A stretch of 64,000 bases of DNA from Parabacteroides chinchillae (GCF_900108035.1 NZ_FNVS01000014.1:1-64000); one strand, 5' to 3'. Shown: positions 44,263-54,281, counted from the first letter of the stretch. The notes: a model not told the origin generated them from the sequence alone. Translations and numbers: made by a program.

Positions 44263-44848
44263 CACTTTGTCACCTTCTGTCACCATCTTCGGGGCTTATC
44301 CCCAAATTGCAAAACGATCTAAATTCGGTTATATATTATTGTTTTACATATCATTACACCATTATCTCGAAATCATACCTGTAACGCTTTAGTGCTTCCG
44401 GCGAACACTTTTTTATTACTTTTGGCTTGACCCAAAAGTAACCAAAAGGTCAAGGCTGCACCGTCAGGGCTACTTCGGCAAAAGACTTCGCTTAACCGGC
44501 GGAACTCGCTACGTTCAGATAACCGCTGGTTTCGTCGCTGCATCTTTTACCTGCGTTTAACGCCCTGCCGCTGATGCCGCTAACGAGAAAACTGCGCTCT
44601 TTCTCTGTTATGGCTTTAGCCTGATTTCAATTGCCGTCTGCTTCAGCGGACGGATTAAGAGGAGATATATCTGTGTATTGACTTTAGCCAAACCCTTTTC
44701 TGGAAATTCTATATTGTCTGTATGCAATAAATTGCTTATTCAGGCATTAGGAAAAGTGTTCGCGGAAATGTTAAAATAAAATCCGCATTGACCGTTTTTA
44801 GGAGTTTAAAAACTGCGTTAGTATGATGTAATATTGCCTATAATAGCA
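44263..44848 (+). mobile_element. Long intergenic repeat, copy A (truncated)
   Basis: From 44263 the sequence is nearly the same as the reverse complement of 63989 downward. By hand alignment the first 230 bases (44263-44492) have eight mismatches. The next 250 bases contain a variable hairpin segment, and similarity resumes from about 44690 to 44848. Copy A lacks the inner inverted end seen in copy B, so it is truncated. No coding capacity is seen. It includes TTGGCTTGACCC and AAAAGTAACCAAAAGG stretches. Confidence 0.85.
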
Positions 44849-44911
44849 TGTTGTTTTACTCATAATCTGAGCGTAGTATTTTTACAAGTTATATCTGCCC
44901 AATTTACAAAA

Positions 44912-44953
44912 AAAAGAGACTATCTAACCTTTTATTGTTAGACAGTCCCTTTT
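44912..44953 (-). terminator. Terminator of the ribosomal-protein cluster
   Basis: Stem 44912-44928 with 44937-44953 (two mismatches), loop of 8. The long A-run on its left is a U-run on the minus strand. It lies 29 bases beyond the rplQ stop and ends the 33-gene cluster. Confidence 0.85.
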
Positions 44954-44981
44954 CGTATTTTACTTCAAAAGAATAATTTTC

Positions 44982-45470
44982 TTATTCTGCAGCTTTTTCT
45001 TCTGTTTCAGCTGTAGGAGCAGCCACTTCTGTTTCAACAGCAGCAGTTGACTTTTTACGAGAACGTCTTGTTTTAGGCGCTTTCTTAGCAGCAGAATCCT
45101 TCAACATGTTTTCGTTATAATCTACAAATTCAATGAAGCACATAGCCGCATTATCACCTAAACGATTACCTGTCTTGATAATTCTGGTGTAACCACCTGG
45201 GCGATCTCCGATCTTCTGTGCAATTTCTTTGAACAATTCCGTTACAGCATATTTATCCTGCAAAGTACTAAATACCATACGTCTTGAGTGAGTTGTATCC
45301 TCCTTAGACTTGGTAATAAGTGGTTCTACAAACTTACGAAGCGCTTTTGCTTTTGCTGTTGTCGTAAAGATTCTCTTATGCTTAATCAAAGAAGAAGCCA
45401 TATTCGAAAGCATCGCGTCACGGTGAGTGTTTGTACGACCTAAATGATTTATTTTTTTATTATGTCTCAT
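44982..45470 (-). CDS. rplQ: 50S ribosomal protein L17
   Basis: 162 residues. The L17 core, opening [31 protein letters not shown], covers about 1-118 and includes [24 protein letters not shown]-terminal tail of about 40 residues is made of Lys/Arg (RRSRKK), then Ala/Glu/Thr/Val repeats. L17 binds 23S rRNA near the exit tunnel; the tail is typical of Bacteroidales. Last gene of the cluster, eight bases after rpoA. Confidence 0.96.
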   Translation of the reverse strand: MRHNKKINHLGRTNTHRDAMLSNMASSLIKHKRIFTTTAKAKALRKFVEPLITKSKEDTTHSRRMVFSTLQDKYAVTELFKEIAQKIGDRPGGYTRIIKTGNRLGDNAAMCFIEFVDYNENMLKDSAAKKAPKTRRSRKKSTAAVETEVAAPTAETEEKAAE

Positions 45471-45478
45471 CGCTTTAC

Positions 45479-46471
45479 TTACTCTTTATCTAATTTATAT
45501 TTTGTGATATCCATACCGAATGAAAGGTTCAAGCTCTCAAGCAATTCATCAAGTTCAGTGAGTGACTTCTTTCCAAAGTTACGGAACTTCAGTAAATCAT
45601 TCTTATTGAATTTCACTAACTCACCTAATGTTTCAACATCTGCAGCTTTTAAGCAATTCAATGCACGAACAGAAAGATCCATATCTGCCAATTTGCTCTT
45701 CAACAACTGACGCATATGAAGTACTTCTTCATCGAATTCTTCATTACCATCAGTATCTACGGTCTCAATTGCAATCTTTTCATCTGAGAACAACATAAAA
45801 TGATGAATCAGAATCTTAGCAGCTTCTTTCAATGCTTCTTTCGGATGAATAGAACCATCTGTGGCTATTTCAAGAACCAATTTTTCGTAGTCCGTCTTTT
45901 GCTCAACACGGAAGTTCTCAATTGAATACTTAACGTTACGGATAGGTGTATAAATAGAGTCGATTGCTATAACATGAATGTCGGCATTCGGATCTCTGTT
46001 TTCATCAGCCGGAACGTAGCCACGACCTTTATTGATCGTCAGTTCAATTTGAAAACTTGCGTTCGGATCTAAGTGGCAAATAACCAAATCCGGATTCAAA
46101 ACTTCAAATCCTGTCAGTTGCTTACTTATATCACCAGCTTTGAACACTTCCGAACCCGAAACAGTAATACTTACTTTCTCACTCTCAATATCGTCTACGA
46201 TATGCTTGAATCGAACTTGCTTCAGATTCAAGATAATGTTAGTTACATCCTCTATTACACCCGGTATCGTCGCAAATTCATGATCAACACCGTCGATTTT
46301 TATGGATGTAATAGCAAAACCTTCAAGTGACGATAGGAGAATGCGGCGCAAGGCATTACCAATAGTAATACCATAGCCGGGTTCCAACGGACGAAATTCA
46401 AACTTTCCGAAGAAATTGTCCGCTTCCAACATTAATACTTTATCGGGTTTTTGAAATGCTAATATCGCCAT
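45479..46471 (-). CDS. rpoA: DNA-directed RNA polymerase subunit alpha
   Basis: 330 residues. The N-terminal domain (about 1-230), with [20 protein letters not shown], forms the dimer that scaffolds RNA polymerase. The C-terminal domain (about 250-330) contains the helix-hairpin-helix DNA-binding segment ([37 protein letters not shown]). The gene follows rpsD by 11 bases and precedes rplQ, the usual alpha operon order. Confidence 0.97.
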   Translation of the reverse strand: MAILAFQKPDKVLMLEADNFFGKFEFRPLEPGYGITIGNALRRILLSSLEGFAITSIKIDGVDHEFATIPGVIEDVTNIILNLKQVRFKHIVDDIESEKVSITVSGSEVFKAGDISKQLTGFEVLNPDLVICHLDPNASFQIELTINKGRGYVPADENRDPNADIHVIAIDSIYTPIRNVKYSIENFRVEQKTDYEKLVLEIATDGSIHPKEALKEAAKILIHHFMLFSDEKIAIETVDTDGNEEFDEEVLHMRQLLKSKLADMDLSVRALNCLKAADVETLGELVKFNKNDLLKFRNFGKKSLTELDELLESLNLSFGMDITKYKLDKE

Positions 46472-46482
46472 GGAATCAATTA

Positions 46483-47088
46483 TTATTTAGAATACAATTC
46501 TACGATCAACTGCTCTTTAATGTTTTCAGGAATATCAGTTCTTTCAGGCAGATGCAGTAATTTTCCGCTTAAAGATGACTGATCCCACTCAATCCATGGG
46601 TATTTGCTGTGATTGAAACCAGATAAAGCATCAACTACAACTTCCATAGATTTAGATTTTTCTCTAACACCAATAACCTGACCGGCTTTAAGAGTATAAG
46701 AAGGGATATTTACAACCTTACCATCCACTGTAATGTGGCGGTGAGAAACTAACTGGCGTGCAGCAGCTCTTGTCGGTGCAATACCCAAACGATAAACAAC
46801 ATTATCCAAACGAGCTTCCAATAATTGAAGTAACACTTCACCGGTAATACCCTTTGAACGAGAAGCCTTATCAAACAGGTTTCTAAATTGTTTTTCCAAT
46901 ACACCATAAGTGTATTTTGCTTTTTGTTTCTCACGAAGCTGAATGCCGTACTCAGAAGTTTTTCTTTTTCTCAAATTTCCGTGCTGTCCCGGAGGATAAT
47001 TCTTCTTAGAAAGAACTTTATCCGGTCCGAATATAGCCTCACCAAATTTACGGGCAATTCTTGTTTTTGGTCCAGTATATCTTGCCAT
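46483..47088 (-). CDS. rpsD: 30S ribosomal protein S4
   Basis: 201 residues. It begins [21 protein letters not shown] and carries the S4 RNA-binding domain at about 95-160 ([30 protein letters not shown]). It is a primary 16S rRNA binder and in many bacteria represses its own operon. There are no zinc cysteines at the N-terminus. The 121-base spacer upstream is the longest inside the alpha part and could hold such a control site. Confidence 0.97.
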   Translation of the reverse strand: MARYTGPKTRIARKFGEAIFGPDKVLSKKNYPPGQHGNLRKRKTSEYGIQLREKQKAKYTYGVLEKQFRNLFDKASRSKGITGEVLLQLLEARLDNVVYRLGIAPTRAAARQLVSHRHITVDGKVVNIPSYTLKAGQVIGVREKSKSMEVVVDALSGFNHSKYPWIEWDQSSLSGKLLHLPERTDIPENIKEQLIVELYSK

Positions 47089-47209
47089 TTTTTTATTGTT
47101 TTAAATGTTCTGTGTGAATCTGGAACCGTGCAGCCGCGATTACAGAGAGGATAAGGTCAATATGCAATCTATTCACAATTCCGGATTCAATGTTCAAGAA
47201 ACTAATTAA
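47089..47209 (-). promoter_or_regulatory. 121-base rpsK-rpsD spacer, possible S4 leader
   Basis: The spacer is much longer than its neighbours (3 to 60 bases) and GC-richer in its middle (GCAGCCGCGATTACAGAGAGG). No promoter consensus was evident. Autoregulation by S4 is known in other phyla; a structured leader here is an inference only. Confidence 0.25.
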
Positions 47210-47599
47210 TTATACTCTTCTCTTTTTAGGAGGACGACAACCATTGTGAGGAAGCGGAGTAACATCAACAATTTCAGTTACTTCAATACCTGCACCATGA
47301 ATAGTTCTGATAGCAGACTCACGTCCGTTACCCGGTCCTTTCACGAATACTTTCACCTTTCTCAAACCAAGATCATAAGCTACTTTAGCACAATCTTGTG
47401 CTGCCATCTGAGCGGCATAAGGGGTATTCTTTTTAGAACTTCTGAATCCCATCTTACCTGCAGAAGACCAGCTGATAACCTGACCTTCGCTATTGGCAAG
47501 AGACACAATAATGTTATTAAAAGAAGAATGAATATGAGCTTGACCGTAAGCGTCAACTTTTACGTTTCTCTTCTTTGCTGCGACTGTTTTTTTTGCCAT
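47210..47599 (-). CDS. rpsK: 30S ribosomal protein S11
   Basis: 129 residues. It contains [38 protein letters not shown] and the C-terminal [18 protein letters not shown], the S11 hallmark. S11 sits on the 30S platform at the E site. It lies between rpsM (11 bases) and the long spacer before rpsD. Confidence 0.97.
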   Translation of the reverse strand: MAKKTVAAKKRNVKVDAYGQAHIHSSFNNIIVSLANSEGQVISWSSAGKMGFRSSKKNTPYAAQMAAQDCAKVAYDLGLRKVKVFVKGPGNGRESAIRTIHGAGIEVTEIVDVTPLPHNGCRPPKKRRV

Positions 47600-47610
47600 A
47601 TTAACTCTTA

Positions 47611-47991
47611 TTATTTAGTAGCTTTTTTCTTATTTGCAACAGTTTTCTTCTTACCCTTACGAGTACGAGCATTATTCTTTGTACTCTGTCCTCTCAAAGG
47701 CAAACCAATACGGTGACGTACACCTCTGTAGCAACCTATATCCATTAAACGCTTAATGTTCAATTGAACTTCAGAACGAAGATCACCTTCCACCTTATAT
47801 TCAGCACCAATGATTTCACGTACTTTTGCAGCCTGATCATCTGTCCAGTCTTTAACTTTGATATCACGATCAATTTCTGCTTTTGTCAAAATTGAGTTTG
47901 CTGCACTACGACCAATACCATAGATATAAGTCAAGGCAATTTCTCCTCTTTTATTTTGTGGCAAGTCTACACCAACTATTCTTATAGCCAT
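47611..47991 (-). CDS. rpsM: 30S ribosomal protein S13
   Basis: 126 residues. It begins [20 protein letters not shown] with [14 protein letters not shown], and ends in the basic [18 protein letters not shown] tail that reaches toward the P-site tRNA. S13 sits in the head of the 30S subunit and bridges to the 50S subunit. It is 36 bases after rpmJ and 11 bases before rpsK. Confidence 0.97.
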   Translation of the reverse strand: MAIRIVGVDLPQNKRGEIALTYIYGIGRSAANSILTKAEIDRDIKVKDWTDDQAAKVREIIGAEYKVEGDLRSEVQLNIKRLMDIGCYRGVRHRIGLPLRGQSTKNNARTRKGKKKTVANKKKATK

Positions 47992-48027
47992 ATTACTTAC
48001 TAATATTTACTTTGCAAAAATAATAAA

Positions 48028-48144
48028 TTATCCTTGACGTTGTTTATACTTAGGATTTTTCTTGTTAATTACGTACAAGCGTCCCTTCCTTCTTACTATT
48101 TTACATTCAGGAGTACGCTTTTTTAAAGATGCTCTTACTTTCAT
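48028..48144 (-). CDS. rpmJ: 50S ribosomal protein L36
   Basis: 38 residues ([14 protein letters not shown]...KYKQRQG), found by eye between infA and rpsM. The protein keeps the L36 fold pattern but has only one cysteine (C14) instead of the three Cys and one His that bind zinc in the standard form, so it is the zinc-free version. L36 packs against 23S rRNA near the peptidyl transferase centre. It is 13 bases after infA. Confidence 0.95.
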   Translation of the reverse strand: MKVRASLKKRTPECKIVRRKGRLYVINKKNPKYKQRQG

Positions 48145-48157
48145 ATCTTATTATTTT

Positions 48158-48376
48158 TTATTTATATCTAAAAGCAATTCTACCTTTCGATAGATCATAC
48201 GGAGACATCTCAACTCTTACTTTATCTCCAGGAAGAATTTTGATATAATGCATACGCATCTTCCCCGAGATATGAGCAGTAATTTCATGTCCGTTCTCTA
48301 ATTCTACACGAAACATTGCATTTGACAATGCTTCTACAATAACTCCATCTTGTTCAATTGCTGACTGTTTAGCCAT
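48158..48376 (-). CDS. infA: Translation initiation factor IF-1
   Basis: 72 residues, exactly the usual length, with the OB-fold sequence [55 protein letters not shown]-1 occupies the 30S A site during initiation. In this cluster it lies between map (17 bases upstream) and rpmJ (13 bases downstream), as in many Bacteroidota. Confidence 0.97.
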   Translation of the reverse strand: MAKQSAIEQDGVIVEALSNAMFRVELENGHEITAHISGKMRMHYIKILPGDKVRVEMSPYDLSKGRIAFRYK

Positions 48377-48393
48377 ATAAAATCAAATTCAAA

Positions 48394-49179
48394 TTAAATT
48401 GCGTTATTACCTAAAACTTCTTCTAAAAACTCAAATGAGGATAAAATCTGAGGTCCATCAGGACGAATTGCAATACAATGTTCAAAATGAGCAGAACACT
48501 TGCGATCCTTTGTCCGGACTGTCCAGCCATCTTTTTCAAAAACGACATTTTTGCTTCCCATATTGATCATAGGTTCAATGCAAATACACATTCCACTACG
48601 TAACAATGGGCCACAACCCGGACGACCATAATTAGGAACTTCAGGTTCTTCATGCATCTTACGTCCACAACCATGACCTACAAGCTCTCTGACAACAGAG
48701 TAACCCTTCGACTCACAATAAGATTGTACTGCATGGCTTATATCACCTAAACGCCGACCTTCAATAGCATGTTGAATACCTAAATACAGTGATTCTTTAG
48801 TTGCTTTCAACAGAGCTTTTACCTCGGGAGCAACTTCTCCTACACAAAAAGTATATGCAGAATCACCAACAAACCCGTTCAAAAAAGTTCCACAATCTAC
48901 AGAAATCACATCACCTTCTTTTAAAATCGCTTTTGCAGAAGGGATTCCATGCACCACCTGTTCGTTTACAGAAGCACATATAGAAGCAGGAAATCCTCCA
49001 TATCCTAAAAATGCCGGAACTGCACCATTATCTCTAATGAACTCTTCAGCAACTTTATCAAGATGAAGCGTACTTACACCAGGAGCTATATGTTTGGCCA
49101 ATTCGCCAAGCGTCTTACCCACCAGTTGATTTGCAGCACGCATCAACTCTATCTCTTCATCTGTTTTTAAATAGATCAT
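48394..49179 (-). CDS. map: Methionine aminopeptidase, type I
   Basis: 261 residues. It removes the initiator Met from new proteins. The metal ligands are all seen: VDCGTFLNGFVGDSAYTF (two Asp), VGHGCGRKMHEEPEVPNY (His) and ICIEPMINMG and HFEHCIAI (Glu). It opens with IYLKTDEEIELMRAANQLVG. The gene follows secY by four bases. Being inside the ribosomal cluster fits its housekeeping role and coupling to translation. Confidence 0.97.
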   Translation of the reverse strand: MIYLKTDEEIELMRAANQLVGKTLGELAKHIAPGVSTLHLDKVAEEFIRDNGAVPAFLGYGGFPASICASVNEQVVHGIPSAKAILKEGDVISVDCGTFLNGFVGDSAYTFCVGEVAPEVKALLKATKESLYLGIQHAIEGRRLGDISHAVQSYCESKGYSVVRELVGHGCGRKMHEEPEVPNYGRPGCGPLLRSGMCICIEPMINMGSKNVVFEKDGWTVRTKDRKCSAHFEHCIAIRPDGPQILSSFEFLEEVLGNNAI

Positions 49180-49183
49180 TCTA

Positions 49184-50524
49184 TTAATACGCGGCTACAG
49201 AGCCTGAACGTCCTTTAATTCTTCCTGATTTCAACAAACCGTCGTAATGACGCATCAACAAATGACTTTCTACTTGTTGTAATGTATCTAACACTACACC
49301 AACCAAAATTAACAAAGATGTACCACCAAAGAATTGGGAGAACGCCATACTTACACCGGCAATTCTGGCAAAAGCTGGCATAATAGCCACTAATGCTAAG
49401 AAAAATGCACCTGGTAAAGTAATACGATCCATTATAGTATCCAAATAATCTTTGGTATGTTTGCCAGGCTTAACACCCGGAATAAATCCATTGTTTCTCT
49501 TCAAGTCATCAGACATCTGAGTCGGATTGATTGTAATTGCCGTATAGAAATAAGTAAACAAGATAATTAGTACTGCAAATACAAAATTGTACCAAAATCC
49601 TGAATTATCCATAAAGGCAGCCCAAAAACCACTACTTTCGCCAGTATGAGAAAAACCAACGATTGAAATAGGAATAAACATAATTGCCTGAGCAAAAATG
49701 ATAGGCATAACATTAGCAGCATTAACCTTTAGAGGGATATACTGTCTTGCACCGCCATACTGTTTATTTCCAATTATTCTTTTTGCATATTGAACCGGAA
49801 CTTTACGAGTACCTTGTACTAACAAAATAGCTCCAGCAATAACAAGTAATAAGAACAACATTTCAAACAAGAACATAACCAAACCACCTGTTTTTTCACT
49901 TGTTCTTGAAATAAATTCCTGGAACAAAGAATGTGGTAGACGAGCTATAATACCAACCAAGATGATAAATGAAATACCATTTCCAACACCTTTATCCGTA
50001 ATTCTTTCACCTAGCCATAAGATAAACATACTGCCTGCAGCTAAAATAACCGTAGAAGAAAGTGTAAACCATATACCCGGAGGCAAAGCTGCACCTGCAG
50101 CTCTCAATTGCACACTTAAATTCACAAGATACGTAGGACCTTGGAATAATAAAATAGCAACTGTCAAATAACGAGTCCACTGATTAATTTTTCTACGACC
50201 ACTCTCACCTTCTCTCTGTAATTTCTGGAAAGAAGGAACTGCAATAGCTAACAACTGCATAACAATTGATGCGGAAATATACGGCATAATTCCCAATGCA
50301 AAGATAGATGCATTAGAAAAAGCACCTCCTGAAAACATATCCAACAGTGCAAGCAATCCGCCCTGTGTCTGCTCTTGTAAAGCAGTCAACGCTTTAGGAT
50401 CAATACCGGGAAGCACCACATATGTTCCGAAGCGATATATAGCTACTAATAAAAGAGTGGTGAGGATCCGATTTCTCAGATCCTCAATCTTCCAGATATT
50501 TTTTATTGTTTCAACTGCTCTCAT
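49184..50524 (-). CDS. secY: Protein translocase subunit SecY
   Basis: 446 residues and ten membrane helices that form the protein-conducting channel. The opening RNRILTTLLLVAIYRFGTYVVLPGID, the plug region, and VQGTRKVPVQYAKRIIG (cytoplasmic loop that binds the ribosome and SecA) are all present. It is three bases downstream of rplO and four bases upstream of map, in the usual spc-operon order. Confidence 0.97.
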   Translation of the reverse strand: MRAVETIKNIWKIEDLRNRILTTLLLVAIYRFGTYVVLPGIDPKALTALQEQTQGGLLALLDMFSGGAFSNASIFALGIMPYISASIVMQLLAIAVPSFQKLQREGESGRRKINQWTRYLTVAILLFQGPTYLVNLSVQLRAAGAALPPGIWFTLSSTVILAAGSMFILWLGERITDKGVGNGISFIILVGIIARLPHSLFQEFISRTSEKTGGLVMFLFEMLFLLLVIAGAILLVQGTRKVPVQYAKRIIGNKQYGGARQYIPLKVNAANVMPIIFAQAIMFIPISIVGFSHTGESSGFWAAFMDNSGFWYNFVFAVLIILFTYFYTAITINPTQMSDDLKRNNGFIPGVKPGKHTKDYLDTIMDRITLPGAFFLALVAIMPAFARIAGVSMAFSQFFGGTSLLILVGVVLDTLQQVESHLLMRHYDGLLKSGRIKGRSGSVAAY

Positions 50525-50527
50525 GAC

Positions 50528-50974
50528 TTAGAGTTTAACAACAGTTCCACCTGCGGCTTGAATAGCAGCTTCAGCATTCTTAGAAAAAGCATGAGCCTCA
50601 ACTTCCAATTTTGCAGTTAAGCTTCCATTACCAAGAATTTTAACTAATTGAGATGTAGAAATAAAACCAGCTTCGATCAATTCATTAACACCAATCTTAG
50701 TCAACTGCTGAGTTTCAGCCATCTGTTGCAGTGTTGAAATATTGATAGCTTTATATTCTACACGATTAATATTCTTGAAACCGAATTTAGGCAAACGTCT
50801 TTGAATAGGCATCTGACCTCCTTCAAAACCGATCTTCTTTTTATAACCAGATCTAGACTTTGCTCCTTTATGACCTCTTGTAGAAGTTCCTCCTAATCCT
50901 GAACCCGGACCACGGCCGATTCTTTTTCTGGTCTTAGTAGATCCTTCAGCAGGTTTTAAATTTGATAAATTCAT
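50528..50974 (-). CDS. rplO: 50S ribosomal protein L15
   Basis: 148 residues. It opens MNLSNLKPAEGSTKTRKRIGRGPGSGLGGTSTRGHKGAKSR, the Gly/Arg-rich L15 N-terminus that winds through 23S rRNA, and has a globular C-terminal domain (AKLEVEAHAFSKNAEAAIQAAGG). It follows rpmD by 29 bases and precedes secY by three. Confidence 0.97.
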   Translation of the reverse strand: MNLSNLKPAEGSTKTRKRIGRGPGSGLGGTSTRGHKGAKSRSGYKKKIGFEGGQMPIQRRLPKFGFKNINRVEYKAINISTLQQMAETQQLTKIGVNELIEAGFISTSQLVKILGNGSLTAKLEVEAHAFSKNAEAAIQAAGGTVVKL

Positions 50975-51003
50975 ATCGTATAATTTATTTTTTCAATCAA
51001 TTA

Positions 51004-51180
51004 TTACTTTTCTACTGAAACCAAGTGTTTCACTTTTTCAACCATACCCAGAATAGATGGAGTAGCTTCATGTTCTACTACCTGATTCATCTTTCTTAAA
51101 CCAAGAGCATCTAGTGTTCTCTTTTGGTCTTTAGGGCATTTAATTCTACTCTTTGTCTGTTTAACTTTAATAGTTGCCAT
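51004..51180 (-). CDS. rpmD: 50S ribosomal protein L30
   Basis: 58 residues (MATIKVKQTKSRIKCPKDQK...LVSVEK), located by eye between rpsE and rplO. It has the L30 pattern: a short beta strand, KCPKDQKRTLDALGLRKMNQ with the LGL turn, and the end HLVSVEK. It binds 23S rRNA domain II. It is 18 bases after rpsE. Confidence 0.95.
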   Translation of the reverse strand: MATIKVKQTKSRIKCPKDQKRTLDALGLRKMNQVVEHEATPSILGMVEKVKHLVSVEK

Positions 51181-51198
51181 AACTTGTATCCTCCCTAA

Positions 51199-51717
51199 TT
51201 AACCTCTAAACACTTTTTCTACTGAAATACCTCTGTTCTGTGCAACAGCCAACGGACTTCTCAACTCATTCAAGGCAGCAATTGTTGCTTTCACCAAGTT
51301 ATGAGGATTTGAAGAACCTTTAGACTTTGCTAAAACGTCAGTTATACCTACACTCTCCAATACAGCACGCATAGCACCACCAGCTTTAACTCCAGTACCA
51401 TGTGAAGCTGGCTTGATAAGAACCTGAGCACCACCAAACTTTGCTAATTGTTCATGAGGTATGGTACCTTTATGAACCGGAACCTTAATCAAGTTCTTTT
51501 TAGCAGCTTCAACACCTTTAGCGATAGCTGTTGTTACTTCACCGGCCTTACCTAAGCCCCAACCAACAATACCATCTTCGTTTCCTACTACAACAATAGC
51601 AGCAAAACTAAAGGTACGTCCACCTTTGGTAACTTTAGTTACACGGTTGATTGCAACCAATCTGTCCTTCAACTCTAAGTCGTTGGTTGATTTAACTCTA
51701 TTATTAACTCCTGCCAT
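51199..51717 (-). CDS. rpsE: 30S ribosomal protein S5
   Basis: 172 residues. It opens [38 protein letters not shown] and has [23 protein letters not shown] and the [16 protein letters not shown] motif. S5 helps keep translation accurate; changes in it give ram or spectinomycin resistance phenotypes. ATG at 51717 is preferred over 51723 because that leaves a five-base gap after rplR and fits the family's start. Confidence 0.97.
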   Translation of the reverse strand: MAGVNNRVKSTNDLELKDRLVAINRVTKVTKGGRTFSFAAIVVVGNEDGIVGWGLGKAGEVTTAIAKGVEAAKKNLIKVPVHKGTIPHEQLAKFGGAQVLIKPASHGTGVKAGGAMRAVLESVGITDVLAKSKGSSNPHNLVKATIAALNELRSPLAVAQNRGISVEKVFRG

Positions 51718-51722
51718 CTTCA

Positions 51723-52067
51723 TTAAAATTTAAGGCCGCCGTTACGTGCAGCATCTGCTAATTCTTTAATTCTCCCATGATACAGGTAACCGTTACGGTC
51801 AAAAACGACAGTCTGAACACCAGCTTCCAAAGCACTCTTTGCTATCATTTCACCAACTTTCGCTGCCACTTCTTTTTTCGGAGCCTTTAAATCCATTTTC
51901 AAAGATGAAGCTGCCACAATTGTTTTACCTGTAGTATCATCTATAACCTGTGCGTAGATTTGCTTATTGCTTCTAAACACAGTCAAGCGTGGACGTTCAG
52001 TAGTACCTGAAATCTTACCGCGTACGCCTTTTTTTATCTTTAGTCTTCTTTCTTCCTTCGTTGTCAT
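51723..52067 (-). CDS. rplR: 50S ribosomal protein L18
   Basis: 114 residues. It opens [44 protein letters not shown] and ends [26 protein letters not shown]18 binds 5S rRNA and places it in the 50S subunit, together with L5. It follows rplF by 21 bases, with rpsE next. Confidence 0.97.
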   Translation of the reverse strand: MTTKEERRLKIKKGVRGKISGTTERPRLTVFRSNKQIYAQVIDDTTGKTIVAASSLKMDLKAPKKEVAAKVGEMIAKSALEAGVQTVVFDRNGYLYHGRIKELADAARNGGLKF

Positions 52068-52088
52068 GATAATTTCAGTTTACGTAGA

Positions 52089-52640
52089 TTACTTACCTGC
52101 TGACTTACCAGACTTTCTGCGAATTTCTTCACCCACGAATTTAATACCCTTACCTTTATAAGGTTCTGGCATTCTGAATGAGCGAATCTTAGCACAAATC
52201 TGACCTATCAATTGTTTGTCAGCTGATTCAAGGATAATAAGAGGGTTCTTATTTCTCTCTGATTTAGTCTCAACTTTTACTTCTTTCGGCAACAACAAAT
52301 AAATATTATGTGTATAACCTAAAGAAAGGTCCAGTAACTGACCTGTATTTGCAACACGATAACCAACACCGACTAATTCAAGTTCTTTCTTGTAACCTTC
52401 TGATACACCAACAACCATATTGTGAACTAAAGAACGGTATAAACCGTGAAGTGCACGATGGTTTTTCTCATCTGTCGGTCGGGTTAAGTGGATTACACCA
52501 TCTTCCAAAGAAACTTTAATATCAGGATTTACTTCCTGTGCAAGTTCTCCCTTTGGACCTTTTACTGTTACTACATTACCCTTGATTGTAACCGTAACAC
52601 CGGCTGGTACCTGAATTGGTAATTTTCCTATTCTTGACAT
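52089..52640 (-). CDS. rplF: 50S ribosomal protein L6
   Basis: 183 residues, two copies of the L6 fold. It opens MSRIGKLPIQVPAGVTVTIKGNVVTVKGPKGEL and has the C-terminal MPEPYKGKGIKFVGEEIRRKSGKSAGK signature. L6 binds 23S rRNA near the factor-binding site. It follows rpsH by 16 bases. Confidence 0.97.
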   Translation of the reverse strand: MSRIGKLPIQVPAGVTVTIKGNVVTVKGPKGELAQEVNPDIKVSLEDGVIHLTRPTDEKNHRALHGLYRSLVHNMVVGVSEGYKKELELVGVGYRVANTGQLLDLSLGYTHNIYLLLPKEVKVETKSERNKNPLIILESADKQLIGQICAKIRSFRMPEPYKGKGIKFVGEEIRRKSGKSAGK

Positions 52641-52656
52641 TCTTCTTTCCTCCTAA

Positions 52657-53052
52657 TTAATAAACATAACATAATACTTCACCGCCGATCTTTAAATCGC
52701 GGGCTTCTTTGTCTGTCATCACACCTTTAGAAGTAGAAAGAACAGCAATACCTAGACCATTCAATACTCTCGGCATTTCTTTGTAACCAGTGTACTTACG
52801 CAAACCTGGAGTAGAAACTCTCTCAAGTTTCTTGATTGCATTTACTTTGTTTACGAGGTCATACTTCAAGGCAATTTTAATTGTTCCTTGAGGACCATCT
52901 TCTACAAACTTAAAATTAAGAATGTAACCCTTGTCGAAAAGGATCTTAGTGATCTCTTTCTTTAAATTTGACGCCGGCACTTCAACAACTCTGTGCTTCG
53001 CTTTAATTGCATTACGCAATCTTGTCAAATAATCTGCTATAGGATCTGTCAT
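52657..53052 (-). CDS. rpsH: 30S ribosomal protein S8
   Basis: 131 residues. It opens TDPIADYLTRLRNAIKAKHRVVEVPASNLKKEI and ends GIAVLSTSKGVMTDKEARDLKIGGEVLCYVY, the standard S8 C-terminal RNA-binding domain. In E. coli S8 represses its operon by binding a structure in rplE mRNA. It is 56 bases after rpsN. Confidence 0.97.
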   Translation of the reverse strand: MTDPIADYLTRLRNAIKAKHRVVEVPASNLKKEITKILFDKGYILNFKFVEDGPQGTIKIALKYDLVNKVNAIKKLERVSTPGLRKYTGYKEMPRVLNGLGIAVLSTSKGVMTDKEARDLKIGGEVLCYVY

Positions 53053-53108
53053 ATATAAAATAATTAAATTGATCCGGCCACCCGGACAATATTTAAACTA
53101 AAAAACTC

Positions 53109-53378
53109 TTACCAACTTGCTTTCTTTACCCCCGGGATTAAACCATGAGATGCCATTTCACGCAGTTGAATACGAGAAATTCCGAACTGGCGTACATAAC
53201 CTTTCGGACGACCTGTAATTTTGCAACGATTGTGCAAACGTACAGGAGAAGCATTCTTTGGTAAAGCCTGTAAAGCTTCATAGTCTCCAGCTGCTTTCAA
53301 TTCTGCTCTTTTAGCAGCATATTTAGCTACAAGCTTTGCTCTTTTCACCTCGCGGGCTTTCATTGATTCCTTTGCCAT
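53109..53378 (-). CDS. rpsN: 30S ribosomal protein S14
   Basis: 89 residues. It opens [28 protein letters not shown] and carries [41 protein letters not shown]. It has one cysteine and no CxxC pair, so it is the longer zinc-free S14. It lies between rplE (six bases) and rpsH. Confidence 0.97.
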   Translation of the reverse strand: MAKESMKAREVKRAKLVAKYAAKRAELKAAGDYEALQALPKNASPVRLHNRCKITGRPKGYVRQFGISRIQLREMASHGLIPGVKKASW

Positions 53379-53384
53379 AACTAC

Positions 53385-53942
53385 TTAGTCTTTTTTTGCA
53401 TTTTTAAAAGGCAATCCAAATTCTCTCAAGAGAGCATAACCTTCTTCATCTGTTTTCGCAGAGGTCACAAAGGTAATATTCATTCCCAATATTTTAGTAA
53501 TATTGTCAATATTTATTTCAGGGAAAATGATTTGTTCTTCAATTCCGAGAGTATAATTGCCTCTTCCGTCCAATTTACTTTCAATCCCCTTAAAGTCTCG
53601 AATACGTGGAAGAGCCACGCGAACGAGTCTTTCCAAGAATTCATACATCTGCTCACGACGTAATGTCACCATTACACCAATCGGCATTTTCTTACGCAAC
53701 TTAAAGTTTGAGATATCCTTCTTAGAAACCGTTGCTACGGCTTTCTGACCAGTAATAGCACTCAATTCGCTAATTGCGATGTCAATGATTTTTTTATCAG
53801 CAGCAGCGAGACCTAAGCCCTGATTAATAACTATTTTCTTTAATACAGGAACCTGCATCACTGTTTTGTATCCAAACTCTTTTGTCAAAGCAGGAACAAT
53901 TCTGTCCTGATATTCTTTCTTAAGACTGGCAGTATTGCTCAT
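53385..53942 (-). CDS. rplE: 50S ribosomal protein L5
   Basis: 185 residues. It contains [38 protein letters not shown] and [17 protein letters not shown], the L5 pattern. L5 carries 5S rRNA to the 50S subunit and contacts the P-site tRNA. It overlaps the rplX stop by one base. Confidence 0.97.
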   Translation of the reverse strand: MSNTASLKKEYQDRIVPALTKEFGYKTVMQVPVLKKIVINQGLGLAAADKKIIDIAISELSAITGQKAVATVSKKDISNFKLRKKMPIGVMVTLRREQMYEFLERLVRVALPRIRDFKGIESKLDGRGNYTLGIEEQIIFPEINIDNITKILGMNITFVTSAKTDEEGYALLREFGLPFKNAKKD

Positions 53943-54262
53943 TACTTAATTTCCTCCCCTGATTTTTTTGAATAACGCACTAAAGCACCTTCAGCATTCA
54001 ACTTACGACCAATACGAGTTGGCTTACCTGATTTAGGGTCAACTACATTAAGGTTAGAAATATGAACAGGAGCTTCTTTCTTTTCGATTCCTCCCTGAGG
54101 ATTCTTTGCATTAGGCTTGGTATGCTTTGATACCATATTAATACCTTCAACAATTGCACGATTGTCCTTTACAAGCACTTGTAAAACACGTCCAGTTTTA
54201 CCTTTGTCCTCGCCGGTATTAACAAATACTATATCGCCTTTTTTGATATGTAATTTACTCAT
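53942..54262 (-). CDS. rplX: 50S ribosomal protein L24
   Basis: 106 residues with a KOW fold: [29 protein letters not shown] and [27 protein letters not shown]24 is an early assembly initiator at the tunnel exit. The ATG at 54262 is the family start; the longer frame to 54310 runs back into rplN. It is followed by rplE. Confidence 0.97.
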   Translation of the reverse strand: MSKLHIKKGDIVFVNTGEDKGKTGRVLQVLVKDNRAIVEGINMVSKHTKPNAKNPQGGIEKKEAPVHISNLNVVDPKSGKPTRIGRKLNAEGALVRYSKKSGEEIK

Positions 54263-54281
54263 TACTTTAAACTTTACAATA

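Larger units (their letters stand above)
43930..44981. other. Gene-free region between the exbB remnant and rplQ
   Basis: About 1050 bases without a gene. Contents in order: phased TTACGACTA repeats (43945-44003), a 10-bp inverted repeat (44003-44048), about 200 bases with nothing recognised, repeat copy A (44263-44848), then the rplQ terminator (44912-44953). Confidence 0.7.
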
